From Gillisia mitskevichiae (lineage in GTDB: Bacteria; Bacteroidota; Bacteroidia; Flavobacteriales; Flavobacteriaceae), in the NCBI RefSeq assembly GCF_003634585.1, contig NZ_RBLG01000001.1, forward strand, positions 124,001-188,000: a stretch of DNA of 64,000 bases, written 5' to 3'. Shown piece after piece: positions 22,532 through 30,014 of this stretch. A program made the translations under genes and the position numbers. Positions within the stretch are counted from its first letter, which is position 1. Every line of letters begins with the position of its first letter. Below the pieces are notes generated by a model. It made no database searches. It was not told the DNA's origin and was given only the letters and a program-made list of their open reading frames with translations.

Positions 22532-23095
22532 TTATGACTTTAATAATTTGTTAATTGCTGAAACTGCTGTTTCAAACCGTTCATTCTCATCACCTTTTAA
22601 TTCAACATAAGGTTTATTATGAAAGCGTAGGGAGCTTTTAAATTTATTAAACATGGCTTCTCTGTCATGGGGCTTATCCCGAAGATCATCTGGAACCCAA
22701 GGAACGTCAATATTAGTTAAAAAGTAAAGGTCATACCAATTGTTTAACGCATGTTTAAGAATGCTAGGCTCACAAAATTCATCGTAATAAGCTTTAGAAT
22801 AGACTGTTAATTCCAAAAGATCTGTGTCGCAAAAAAGTATTTTATTAGCAATAATTGCTTTTTCGTTTTCATGTTTTATTTGACCTTCAGCAATTTTAAT
22901 AAGATCTTCAGGTTCACACACTTCCTTTTTAGAATCCCACTTCTCCTGAAGGTATTCTCTCATATATTCTGCAACCCATTCGGTTTCAAAATGAGCTGCA
23001 AGTCTTTTTGCCATAGTTGTTTTCCCGGTAGATTCTGGTCCAAACAAAACTACTTTAAAACAGGATGCAGGTTTTTGTTTAAGCTTCTCTTCCAT
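22532..23095 (-). CDS. NadR-like nucleoside/vitamin kinase (P-loop)
   Basis: 187 residues. It resembles the C-terminal ribosylnicotinamide-kinase domain of NadR: P-loop GPESTGKTT (residues 19-27), WVAEYMREYL, FCDTDLLELTVYSKAYY and PWVPDDLRDKPHDREAMF. It has no HTH or adenylyltransferase domain. It overlaps the PnuC/PnuT gene by 46 bases. PnuC-type transporters need a kinase to trap the vitamin inside the cell, which explains the pairing. Because the first gene of the group is a thiamine-binding-family protein, the substrate may be thiamine rather than nicotinamide riboside; sequence alone does not decide. Confidence 0.82.
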   Translation of the reverse strand: MEEKLKQKPASCFKVVLFGPESTGKTTMAKRLAAHFETEWVAEYMREYLQEKWDSKKEVCEPEDLIKIAEGQIKHENEKAIIANKILFCDTDLLELTVYSKAYYDEFCEPSILKHALNNWYDLYFLTNIDVPWVPDDLRDKPHDREAMFNKFKSSLRFHNKPYVELKGDENERFETAVSAINKLLKS

Positions 23096-23688
23096 GCGAA
23101 ATAACCAAAAATGGCAATGATTGTAAATAATAAATATTGAAAACTAGTTAAGGTTAAGCCTTTGTAAAAATAAAGTGGCACCGAAATGATGTCGCCAATA
23201 ATCCAAAAAATCCAGTTTTCAAGCTTCTTTCTTGCCATTAACCACATTCCAACAAAAAATACAGCTGTAGTAATAGTGTCTATATATGCAGTCCAGTTAT
23301 TCCATTTTTCAAAATACTCATAGACTCCAAAAACAAATAATAAGGTAGCAATAAATATTAAAACAGACCAAATATGCTCCTTTTTTGACATTTTAGTTAC
23401 TGGAGTAAAATGGGTTGCATCCACTTTCCTCGTCCAAATATACCAGCCATAAATGCTCATTGAAAAATAATACGCATTAATCATCATATCACCCAACAAT
23501 TCCCATTTCCACAAGAGATAAACAAAAATAAGCGTGCTTATAATTCCTGTAGGATACACCAAAATATTTTCTTGCTTAGAGTACCACACAGACAGGAATC
23601 CAAAAATTACTGCAATAACTTCTAGATATATAAATAAAGTTGGATACTCATAATATTGTTCGAAGAAAAAATCAAAAATCGGCTGCAT
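23050..23688 (-). CDS. PnuC/PnuT family vitamin transporter
   Basis: 212 residues, about seven membrane helices. Family features include the YPTGIISTLIFVYLLWKW helix, SIYGWYIWTR (the W-x-x-W type substrate-binding helix) and NWIFWIIGDIISVPLYFYKG. The family carries nicotinamide riboside (PnuC), thiamine (PnuT) or riboflavin (PnuX) by facilitated diffusion. The preceding gene, overlapping by 17 bases, belongs to a thiamine-binding family, and the window contains a TPP-riboswitch receptor; this supports the PnuT reading. No riboswitch was seen in front of this gene itself. Confidence 0.85.
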   Translation of the reverse strand: MQPIFDFFFEQYYEYPTLFIYLEVIAVIFGFLSVWYSKQENILVYPTGIISTLIFVYLLWKWELLGDMMINAYYFSMSIYGWYIWTRKVDATHFTPVTKMSKKEHIWSVLIFIATLLFVFGVYEYFEKWNNWTAYIDTITTAVFFVGMWLMARKKLENWIFWIIGDIISVPLYFYKGLTLTSFQYLLFTIIAIFGYFAWKRSLNKNLHPVLK

Positions 23689-23932
23689 ATTCGCTTCTGT
23701 CAGATTTTACAATTTTTATATACATTAACCCACGTTCTACAGATTCTAATGCGATCTTCATTTCCTTATTTAGAACTTCCATTACTTTATCGTAATCTCC
23801 ATACACCTGAGTGCTTAAAGGATTCTCTAAAACAGTTAAACCAGAAGCTCTCAATTTCTTAATAAAATCTATGATCGCTGGTTCAAAATTATCTTGTAAA
23901 GGGGTAAGTGTAAGTTCTACGGAAATCTTCAT
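23672..23932 (-). CDS. Thiamine-binding family protein (MTH1187/YkoF-like)
   Basis: 86 residues, short and single-domain. It has the ferredoxin-like pattern of the MTH1187/UPF0045 family: ISVELTLTPLQDNFEPAI at the start, SGLTVLENPLSTQVYGDYDKV in the middle and the MYIKIVKSDR strand near the end. Members bind thiamine or its precursors in the cytoplasm. The 17-base overlap with the PnuC/PnuT gene suggests they are made together. The gene is 74 bases downstream of pcrB and may be in the same transcript. Confidence 0.8.
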   Translation of the reverse strand: MKISVELTLTPLQDNFEPAIIDFIKKLRASGLTVLENPLSTQVYGDYDKVMEVLNKEMKIALESVERGLMYIKIVKSDRSEYAADF

Positions 23933-24006
23933 GTATTAATTTTTATAAATTCAAAGTTAGATATATTCCTAGGAATGGCTGGAATTTATAGAAGTTTATA
24001 AAATGC

Positions 24007-24720
24007 TTAGTAATGAAAATCCCCCTTTTCGAAAGCCGTTCCAATAACTACCATATCTGCCCCTGCTTTGTAAACGTTTTCTAGTTGTTCAGCCGTCTTA
24101 ATTCCGCCACCTATAATCAATGGAATAGAGAGCGCTTTTTTCACTTCCCGGATTATCTCTAAAGAAACGTGCTTTATTGCACCACTGCCAGCTTCTAAAT
24201 AAATTAATTGTTTTCCAGAGAACTGGCCTGCCAAAGCAGTATTTACGATAGCCTCTACATTATCTTGTTGCATAGGTTGCGTTTTGCTAATTCGTTGCAC
24301 TGCACTTTCATTACCTCCATCTATTAAAATATATCCCGTCGGGATAATTTCAAGATTAGAGTTTTTTAGCCAAGTAACCGACTTCACTTGTTGTTCTATC
24401 AAATATTCCGGGTTTCGTCCAGATAGCAAACTTAAAAAAAGTATAGCATCGGCTTTTTCAGTTATCTGGGTATAGTCTCCAGGAAAAATAATAATAGGGA
24501 GATCAGAAAAAAGTTTTATTGCAGCTACAGTTCTTTCAGTTTTATTAGCTTCTACAGTGCTTCCCCCAACAAATATATGGGTGATGGAATTTGGTAGATC
24601 ATCAAAGAACTTTTCAGCAATAGATTCCTCAAATTTATCGGGGTCTATTAGAACCGTAAGTTGTTTTTGGTTTAAATTCTTTAAAAGTGACAGGTTTTCA
24701 TAAATTGTGGCTGTGAGCAT
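24007..24720 (-). CDS. pcrB: Geranylgeranylglyceryl/heptaprenylglyceryl phosphate synthase
   Basis: 237 residues. A TIM-barrel prenyltransferase that joins a polyprenyl diphosphate to glycerol-1-phosphate by an ether bond. Seen: LIDPDKF (residues 25-31), the FVGGSTVE block, FPGDYTQI, IPTGYILIDGG, YLEAGSGA and PLIIGGGIKTAEQL, which together form the phosphate and prenyl sites. Members of this family from Flavobacteria are known to be active synthases although these bacteria do not make archaeal membranes; the end product in the cell is unclear. It starts three bases after the phosphopantetheinyl transferase stop. Confidence 0.92.
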   Translation of the reverse strand: MLTATIYENLSLLKNLNQKQLTVLIDPDKFEESIAEKFFDDLPNSITHIFVGGSTVEANKTERTVAAIKLFSDLPIIIFPGDYTQITEKADAILFLSLLSGRNPEYLIEQQVKSVTWLKNSNLEIIPTGYILIDGGNESAVQRISKTQPMQQDNVEAIVNTALAGQFSGKQLIYLEAGSGAIKHVSLEIIREVKKALSIPLIIGGGIKTAEQLENVYKAGADMVVIGTAFEKGDFHY

Positions 24721-24723
24721 AGC

Positions 24724-25371
24724 TTATTTTTTAACAGCTACTTTAGATAATTTTACATACACACAGGTGAAGCCTTCGAACTCTAAGAAGTGAACATTAT
24801 AATCTGAATTTTTTCCTTTAAAATAAACTTTTCCTGTTGTTTTTTTATCGTCGAAATCGAAATCGGCAATATTAATATGTTGCAAAAACCCTAAACCGGG
24901 ATGCGCATATAATTTGTAAATAGATTCTTTTGCGCCCCAAACAATGGTTAATTTTCTTATAAGGGCATCTTCATTAGCCAAGGTATGATACTCTTTTAAT
25001 GGTGTGAATTTTTCTGCTATCTTTAAAATTTTATCCCGCTGTTTTTCTATATCTACCCCAACTTCGTCTTCAGAAATAATGATAGCGGTAAAATTAAAGG
25101 AGTGTGTGATAGATATACATTTACCATCTTTAAGATGTGGCTTTCCATTCTCATCATAATATAGATCATGATCTGTATATCCTATTTCTGCAAATAAATG
25201 TCTAATACTCATAAACCCACGTTTATGGATCTCAGACTTCATTCCATCCACCCGCGTTTGACAATTATTGGTTAATTCTATACCGTCACAAAGCCATTCC
25301 AAAGATTCTTCGATCTTCCAAATGAGCACTTTAGTGCCCTCATCAACTGTTATTGTTTTGTAAAGTGACAT
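24724..25371 (-). CDS. 4'-phosphopantetheinyl transferase superfamily protein
   Basis: 215 residues, the length of the Sfp type. It moves phosphopantetheine from coenzyme A to a carrier protein. The two signature motifs are present: SEDEVGVDIEKQRDKI (magnesium site) and WGAKESIYKLY (the WxxKE motif). Because no carrier-protein or polyketide genes are nearby, the target may be the fatty-acid acyl carrier protein or a distant cluster. It is the first gene of the minus-strand run and is divergent from ahcY with a 64-base gap. Confidence 0.88.
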   Translation of the reverse strand: MSLYKTITVDEGTKVLIWKIEESLEWLCDGIELTNNCQTRVDGMKSEIHKRGFMSIRHLFAEIGYTDHDLYYDENGKPHLKDGKCISITHSFNFTAIIISEDEVGVDIEKQRDKILKIAEKFTPLKEYHTLANEDALIRKLTIVWGAKESIYKLYAHPGLGFLQHINIADFDFDDKKTTGKVYFKGKNSDYNVHFLEFEGFTCVYVKLSKVAVKK

Positions 25372-25392
25372 GAAATTCTGTTAGATATTATG

Positions 25393-25400
25393 TACTTTTG
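25393..25400 (+). promoter_or_regulatory. ahcY promoter -7 box
   Basis: TACTTTTG matches TAnnTTTG, 36 bases upstream of the ATG at 25436. Confidence 0.55.
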
Positions 25401-25435
25401 CGACTGAAAAATTGCTAAAAATCAAATATAATAAT

Positions 25436-26752
25436 ATGTCGACTAAAACGGTGCCTTATACGGCCTATAAAGTTAAAGATATTTCCCTAGCAGATTGGGG
25501 GAGAAAAGAAATTGAATTAGCTGAAGCAGAAATGCCAGGCTTAATGTCCCTTCGTGAGGAGTTTGGAGCTGAGCAACCTTTAAAAGGAGCTCGAATTGCA
25601 GGATGTTTACACATGACTATTCAGACTGCAGTTTTAATTGAAACTCTTACCGCTTTAGGTGCTGAGGTAACTTGGAGTTCTTGTAATATATTCTCTACTC
25701 AAGATCAAGCAGCAGCAGCTATTGCAGCTACAGGTGTTCCTGTTTATGCTTGGAAAGGAATGAACGAAGAAGAATTTAACTGGTGTATAGAGCAAACTTT
25801 ATTTTTTGGTGAAGACCGTAAGCCACTTAACATGATCTTAGATGATGGGGGAGATCTTACCAACATGGTATTAGATAAATATCCAGAATTAGCAGGTGGC
25901 GTTCAAGGTATTTCTGAAGAAACTACAACTGGAGTACACAGATTATATGAGAGAGTTAAAAATGGTACCCTTCCAATGCCAGCTATTAACATTAATGATT
26001 CTGTAACTAAATCTAAATTCGATAATAAATACGGATGTAGAGAGAGCGCTGTAGACGCTGTGAGAAGAGCTACAGATATCATGCTTGCTGGTAAAAGAGT
26101 TATTGTTTGTGGTTACGGTGATGTTGGAAAAGGAACTGCTGCCTCATTTAAAGGAGCTGGATCTATTGTTACTGTTACAGAGATCGACCCTATTTGTGCT
26201 TTACAAGCTGCAATGGATGGATTTGAAGTTAAGAAGTTGGAAACTGTACTTCCAACTGCAGATATTGTTATTACAACTACCGGGAATAAAGATATCGTAA
26301 GAGGAGAGCATTTTGAAGCAATGAAGGATAAAACCATCGTTTGTAACATTGGTCATTTTGATAATGAAATCGCTGTTGCTTGGCTAAATGAAAATCATGG
26401 TAACACAAAAGATACCATCAAACCACAGGTAGATAAATATACAATTAACGGAAAAGATATTATTTTACTTGCAGAAGGTAGGTTGGTAAATCTTGGTTGT
26501 GCAACTGGACACCCAAGTTTCGTAATGAGTAATTCATTTACAAATCAAACTCTAGCACAAATCGAGCTTTGGAAAAATTCTAAGAACTACGAGAATGAAG
26601 TTTATATGCTTCCTAAGCATTTAGATGAAAAAGTTGCTAAACTTCACCTAGAAAAAATTGGAGTAGAGTTAACAGAATTGTCTACTGAACAAGCAGAATA
26701 TATTGGAGTAACTGTTGAAGGACCGTTCAAACCGGAATATTACAGATACTAG
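25436..26752 (+). CDS. ahcY: Adenosylhomocysteinase
   Basis: 438 residues from the ATG at 25436 ([20 protein letters not shown]); a longer frame to a TTG at 25412 has no family support. It splits S-adenosylhomocysteine, the by-product of methylation, into adenosine and homocysteine, using a bound NAD. Seen: [30 protein letters not shown], the NAD-binding [12 protein letters not shown] and the C-terminal PFKPEYYRY (ending in the K-x-x-x-Y-R-Y pattern used to bind NAD of the neighbouring subunit). A terminator follows. Confidence 0.97.
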   Translation: MSTKTVPYTAYKVKDISLADWGRKEIELAEAEMPGLMSLREEFGAEQPLKGARIAGCLHMTIQTAVLIETLTALGAEVTWSSCNIFSTQDQAAAAIAATGVPVYAWKGMNEEEFNWCIEQTLFFGEDRKPLNMILDDGGDLTNMVLDKYPELAGGVQGISEETTTGVHRLYERVKNGTLPMPAININDSVTKSKFDNKYGCRESAVDAVRRATDIMLAGKRVIVCGYGDVGKGTAASFKGAGSIVTVTEIDPICALQAAMDGFEVKKLETVLPTADIVITTTGNKDIVRGEHFEAMKDKTIVCNIGHFDNEIAVAWLNENHGNTKDTIKPQVDKYTINGKDIILLAEGRLVNLGCATGHPSFVMSNSFTNQTLAQIELWKNSKNYENEVYMLPKHLDEKVAKLHLEKIGVELTELSTEQAEYIGVTVEGPFKPEYYRY

Positions 26753-26774
26753 GGCCATAGGCACATTATATATT

Positions 26775-26813
26775 AAAAAAGCTCCCTTATATTAATTTAT
26801 GAGGGAGCTTTTA
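26775..26813. terminator. Terminator after ahcY
   Basis: AAAAGCTCCCT...AGGGAGCTTTT with A/T runs on both sides, shared by ahcY and the convergent DUF2007 gene. Confidence 0.85.
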
Positions 26814-26840
26814 TTATTTCAGCTTTAACTACTTGCTTTG

Positions 26841-27059
26841 CTAATCGAATTCTACATCCTCTAAGAGCTTTTTAGCTCGAGTTAGATCTTCTTCTATTAC
26901 TTGTATTCGTACACCATTAATGCCAAGGCCTGCAACTCCTGCAGCATTACTTGTAAATTCATCCAATACTCTGTATTGAATATTCTCCATATCAAACAGG
27001 TTTTTAATAATCCCTATTTTAAATGACTGAGGAGAATTAAGGATTGTAATAAAATTCAT
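26841..27059 (-). CDS. DUF2007 domain protein
   Basis: 72 residues. It matches the small DUF2007 fold (a ferredoxin-like unit also called putative signal-transducing protein): an N-terminal IKNLFDMENIQYRVLDEFTS, then GINGVRIQVIEEDLTRAKKLLED. It stands alone, bounded by terminators on both sides. A second DUF2007 gene with an added zinc ribbon lies at 51207-51623. No function is established. Confidence 0.8.
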   Translation of the reverse strand: MNFITILNSPQSFKIGIIKNLFDMENIQYRVLDEFTSNAAGVAGLGINGVRIQVIEEDLTRAKKLLEDVEFD

Positions 27060-27089
27060 GGTTTTACATTTAACGGAAATTAAATGTAC

Positions 27090-27124
27090 AAAAAAAGCCC
27101 TTTCTGTTTCCAGAAAGGGCTTTT
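27090..27124 (-). terminator. Terminator of the rplU-rpmA operon
   Basis: On the minus strand AAAAGCCCTTTCTG...CAGAAAGGGCTTTTTT, a stem of 12 or more pairs with a U-run, 20 bases past the rpmA stop. Confidence 0.9.
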
Positions 27125-27143
27125 ATATCAATTCAAAGATCAA

Positions 27144-27404
27144 CTATGCTTCAAACGGTTCAATAGAAACGTAAGATTTGTTATTTCTCTTTTTTGTGAA
27201 TTTTACAAGACCATCAACTTTAGCGTGTAAAGTATGATCTTTCCCTCCATACACATTCTCTCCTGGATTGTGTGTATATCCTCTTTGTCTAACGATGATA
27301 TTTCCTGCAATAGCTGCTTGACCACCAAAAATCTTAACACCTAAGCGTTTTGATTCTGATTCTCTACCATTCTTGGAACTACCGACACCTTTTTTGTGAG
27401 CCAT
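27144..27404 (-). CDS. rpmA: 50S ribosomal protein L27
   Basis: 86 residues. It begins [20 protein letters not shown], the N-terminal tail that reaches the peptidyl transferase centre, without the cleaved leader peptide seen in Firmicutes. [17 protein letters not shown] and the HTLHAKVDG block are typical. It follows rplU by 24 bases and ends in a strong terminator. Confidence 0.97.
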   Translation of the reverse strand: MAHKKGVGSSKNGRESESKRLGVKIFGGQAAIAGNIIVRQRGYTHNPGENVYGGKDHTLHAKVDGLVKFTKKRNNKSYVSIEPFEA

Positions 27405-27428
27405 CTTATTTCGTTTTTAATCTATTAA

Positions 27429-27905
27429 TTAACTTAAGGCAGCGATCAATTCCGCTTTTTTCATTGAAGAATACCCTTCAACACCTTTTTCCTTAGCCAT
27501 TTCTCTTAATTCAGCTACAGTATTATTGCTTAAATCACTAGAAGAGTCTTCTTTTTTAGTTTCAGATTTCTCTGAAGAAGATTTCTTTCCACCTGGAAGT
27601 GTGATTCCAACAATAGAAATTTCAGTTAAGGATTGACGGTGACCATTCTTCACACGGTATCCTTTTCTTCTTTTCTTTTTAAAGACAATAACCTTGTCTC
27701 CTTTAACGTGTCTGGTGATCTTAGCATCTACCAAAGCTCCGTTTATAGCTGGGGCGCCTAAAGTAATATTGTCACCATCGCCTGAAAGAAGAACTTTATC
27801 AAAAGAAACTTTGTCTCCTTCTTCTCCCGCTAAACGGTTTACAAATACTTTTTGGTCTTTTGCAACTTTAAATTGCTGCCCTGCTATCTCTACAATTGCG
27901 TACAT
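27429..27905 (-). CDS. rplU: 50S ribosomal protein L21 with a C-terminal Rho-N/SAP-like extension
   Basis: 158 residues, against about 103 for the usual L21. The first 100 residues are ordinary L21 (MYAIVEIAGQQFKVAKDQ, KRRKGYRVKNGHRQSLTEI). A Ser/Lys/Glu linker then leads to a terminal domain with VAELREMAKEKGVEGYSSMKK, followed by AELIAALS; this helix-turn-helix pattern resembles the Rho N-terminal or SAP nucleic-acid-binding motif. Such tails occur on L21 in Bacteroidota. The promoter (TTTG, 19 bases, TATATTTG) is a near-perfect match to the consensus, as expected of a ribosomal operon. Confidence 0.96.
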   Translation of the reverse strand: MYAIVEIAGQQFKVAKDQKVFVNRLAGEEGDKVSFDKVLLSGDGDNITLGAPAINGALVDAKITRHVKGDKVIVFKKKRRKGYRVKNGHRQSLTEISIVGITLPGGKKSSSEKSETKKEDSSSDLSNNTVAELREMAKEKGVEGYSSMKKAELIAALS

Positions 27906-27966
27906 AGCGTATTTATTAGTTAATTATTTTAAAATAAACCACTTGCGAAATTTCCACAAGCGGGTG

Positions 27967-27997
27967 CAAATATACTTCTAAATAATTAATTCACAAA
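27967..27997 (-). promoter_or_regulatory. rplU-rpmA promoter (-33 and -7 boxes)
   Basis: The minus strand has TTTG (27994-27997), a 19-base spacer, then TATATTTG (27967-27974): the canonical Bacteroidota promoter. The start codon at 27905 is about 62 bases from the -7 box. Confidence 0.8.
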
Positions 27998-28005
27998 GTC
28001 TTTGT

Positions 28006-28476
28006 TTAATTTCCTAATGTATGTTTTTTACCGTCAGAAGTATTCCAGGAATCTTTAAAAAGCTGCATAAAGGCAAGGGTAAGTACAAAACTAGTGGCAA
28101 AACCCATTATTGCCACTACAAATAAAATTATGCCCACGCTGGTGGAATAATCACTGCGCCACATTGTGAGCAGTTCATTAAGGAAGTTAGGATTTAATTC
28201 AGTAGAATAAATTCCGAAGAAAATTGTGAAGATCATGGTTGCATTAAACCCGGTAAAAAGTCCCACCATAAATCCTTTTTGATATTTAAACTTAGTTCCA
28301 CTTTCTAGTCTATAATTCTTGATAGCTTCATACATTCCAAAAGCCATAATTACCCCATTGAATAAACTAAAAAAAGGGTTTTTATGTGCGTCGAACAAGG
28401 AAAGCACTAAAAAGTAAGCAATTAGGCCTGCGGAAATTGCAATCCCATATTTAATAGGAACTTTAATTTTTTTCAT
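28006..28476 (-). CDS. DUF4199 family membrane protein
   Basis: 156 residues from the ATG at 28476 (MKKIKVPIKYGIAISAG); a longer frame reaching 28554 has a poor, low-complexity N-terminus. Four membrane helices are visible at about 9-27, 38-52, 70-95 and 115-145. The pattern matches DUF4199, a small family of inner-membrane proteins in Bacteroidota. The C-terminus has the FMQLFKDSWNTSDG stretch. Function unknown. The gene ends about 9 bases from the rplU promoter region and has no partner. Confidence 0.75.
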   Translation of the reverse strand: MKKIKVPIKYGIAISAGLIAYFLVLSLFDAHKNPFFSLFNGVIMAFGMYEAIKNYRLESGTKFKYQKGFMVGLFTGFNATMIFTIFFGIYSTELNPNFLNELLTMWRSDYSTSVGIILFVVAIMGFATSFVLTLAFMQLFKDSWNTSDGKKHTLGN

Positions 28477-28669
28477 CTTCAAATCTTTTGTGATAAAAGT
28501 AAAGTTCGAAAAAATCACGCAGTATTCTCCATAATAAGCTGTTAATTTTAACAATTAGTTAGCTTTTTCTATTAAACTTAATATAAGACAACAAGATTTA
28601 AGGTTTTTTACGTAACAAATGTGCATTTTGTAATACTTATATAGCACATTAATAAAAACCATTAAAAAA

Positions 28670-29995
28670 ATGATCAACAAAATTAAATTATCAGCGTGTG
28701 CACTGCTTCTGGGAGCAACCGGATTTGCACAAGAAGTTGAATTTACAGAATATGATCTAGATAACGGCCTTCACGTTGTTTTACATCAAGACAATACCGC
28801 ACCCGTGGTTACAACCTCTGTAATGTACCATGTTGGTGGAAAAGACCAACAAAACGGAAAAACAGGATTTGCCCATTTCTTTGAACACCTATTATTTGAA
28901 GGCACAGAGAATATTCCAAACGGAAAATGGTTCGAAATAGTAAGTAGTAATGGAGGAAGCAACAATGCTAACACCTCTAATGATAGAACTTATTATTACG
29001 AAGTTTTTCCATCTAACAATTTAGAACTAGGACTTTGGATGGAATCTGAAAGAATGATGCATCCTATTATTAAACAAAAAGGTGTAGACACTCAAAACGA
29101 AGTTGTAAAAGAAGAGCGAAGATTGCGTGTAGATAATTCTCCTTATGGAAACTTATTGCAAGCAGTATCTTCAAACTTATTTGTAAACCACCCATACAAA
29201 CATCCAAATATTGGGTACATGGAAGATCTAGACGCTTCAACGTTGGAAGAGTTTAAGCAATATTTTGAGAAATATTATGTTCCAAATAATGCAGTTTTAG
29301 TTGTTGCTGGAGATATAGATATTTCCAAAACTAAGAAAATGATCAAAGATTATTTTGGTCCAATTCCTAAAGGAGAAGCTGTAACTAGAGATTATGCAAA
29401 AGAAGAGCCTATTAAGCAGCAAATTAATGCTACAGCTTACGATGCAAATATTCAGTTACCTGCTACAGTTTTAGGATATAGAACACCTGCTTTTACTGAA
29501 AAAGATTCTTATGTTTTAAATATGATCTCAGATTACCTAAGTGATGGTAATAGCTCTAAACTTTATAAAAAGTTAGTAGATGAGCAAAAACAAGCCCTTG
29601 CAGTACAAGCTTTTAACTTAGAACAAGAAGATTATGGAATGTATTTAATTTTTGCAATTCCACAAGGTGAAGCTACTCTTGAGATGCTTAATACAGAAAT
29701 GGAAGAAGAAATTGCTAAAATTAGAACAGAACTAATTTCAGAAAAAGATTTTCAAAAACTTCAGAATAAAGCTGAAAACGGATATGTAAACTCTAACTCT
29801 AGCGTTGCTGGAATAGCAAACTCATTGGCATCTAGCTATTTATTATATGGCGATACCAATTTAGTTAACGAAGAAATTAATATCTATAGATCTATTACTA
29901 GAGAGGATATTAAAAGAGTGGCTAGCGAGTATTTAAAACCAAATCAGCGAGTTGTTGTAGAATACTTACCTAAAGCTGAAGAAGCAAAACAATAA
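28670..29995 (+). CDS. M16 family zinc peptidase (active subunit)
   Basis: 441 residues. Signal peptide 1-20 (ends GFAQE), then two M16 halves. The zinc motif HFFEH is at H69-E72-H73 and the distal ligand glutamate E148 lies in VVKEERRLR, the spacing expected of pitrilysin/insulinase-like enzymes. The protein should be secreted to the periplasm. The next gene, 19 bases downstream, encodes a second M16 protein lacking the zinc motif. M16B enzymes often work as such pairs, one unit giving the metal site, the other the substrate-binding R/Y pair. Substrates are unknown, probably peptides. Confidence 0.92.
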   Translation: MINKIKLSACALLLGATGFAQEVEFTEYDLDNGLHVVLHQDNTAPVVTTSVMYHVGGKDQQNGKTGFAHFFEHLLFEGTENIPNGKWFEIVSSNGGSNNANTSNDRTYYYEVFPSNNLELGLWMESERMMHPIIKQKGVDTQNEVVKEERRLRVDNSPYGNLLQAVSSNLFVNHPYKHPNIGYMEDLDASTLEEFKQYFEKYYVPNNAVLVVAGDIDISKTKKMIKDYFGPIPKGEAVTRDYAKEEPIKQQINATAYDANIQLPATVLGYRTPAFTEKDSYVLNMISDYLSDGNSSKLYKKLVDEQKQALAVQAFNLEQEDYGMYLIFAIPQGEATLEMLNTEMEEEIAKIRTELISEKDFQKLQNKAENGYVNSNSSVAGIANSLASSYLLYGDTNLVNEEINIYRSITREDIKRVASEYLKPNQRVVVEYLPKAEEAKQ

Positions 29996-30014
29996 AATAT
30001 ATAAAACGATCAAT

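Noticed and set aside
25372-25435. SAH or SAM riboswitch ahead of ahcY
   Set aside because: The leader is only about 30 bases after the promoter box, too short for these aptamers, and none of their conserved blocks is present.
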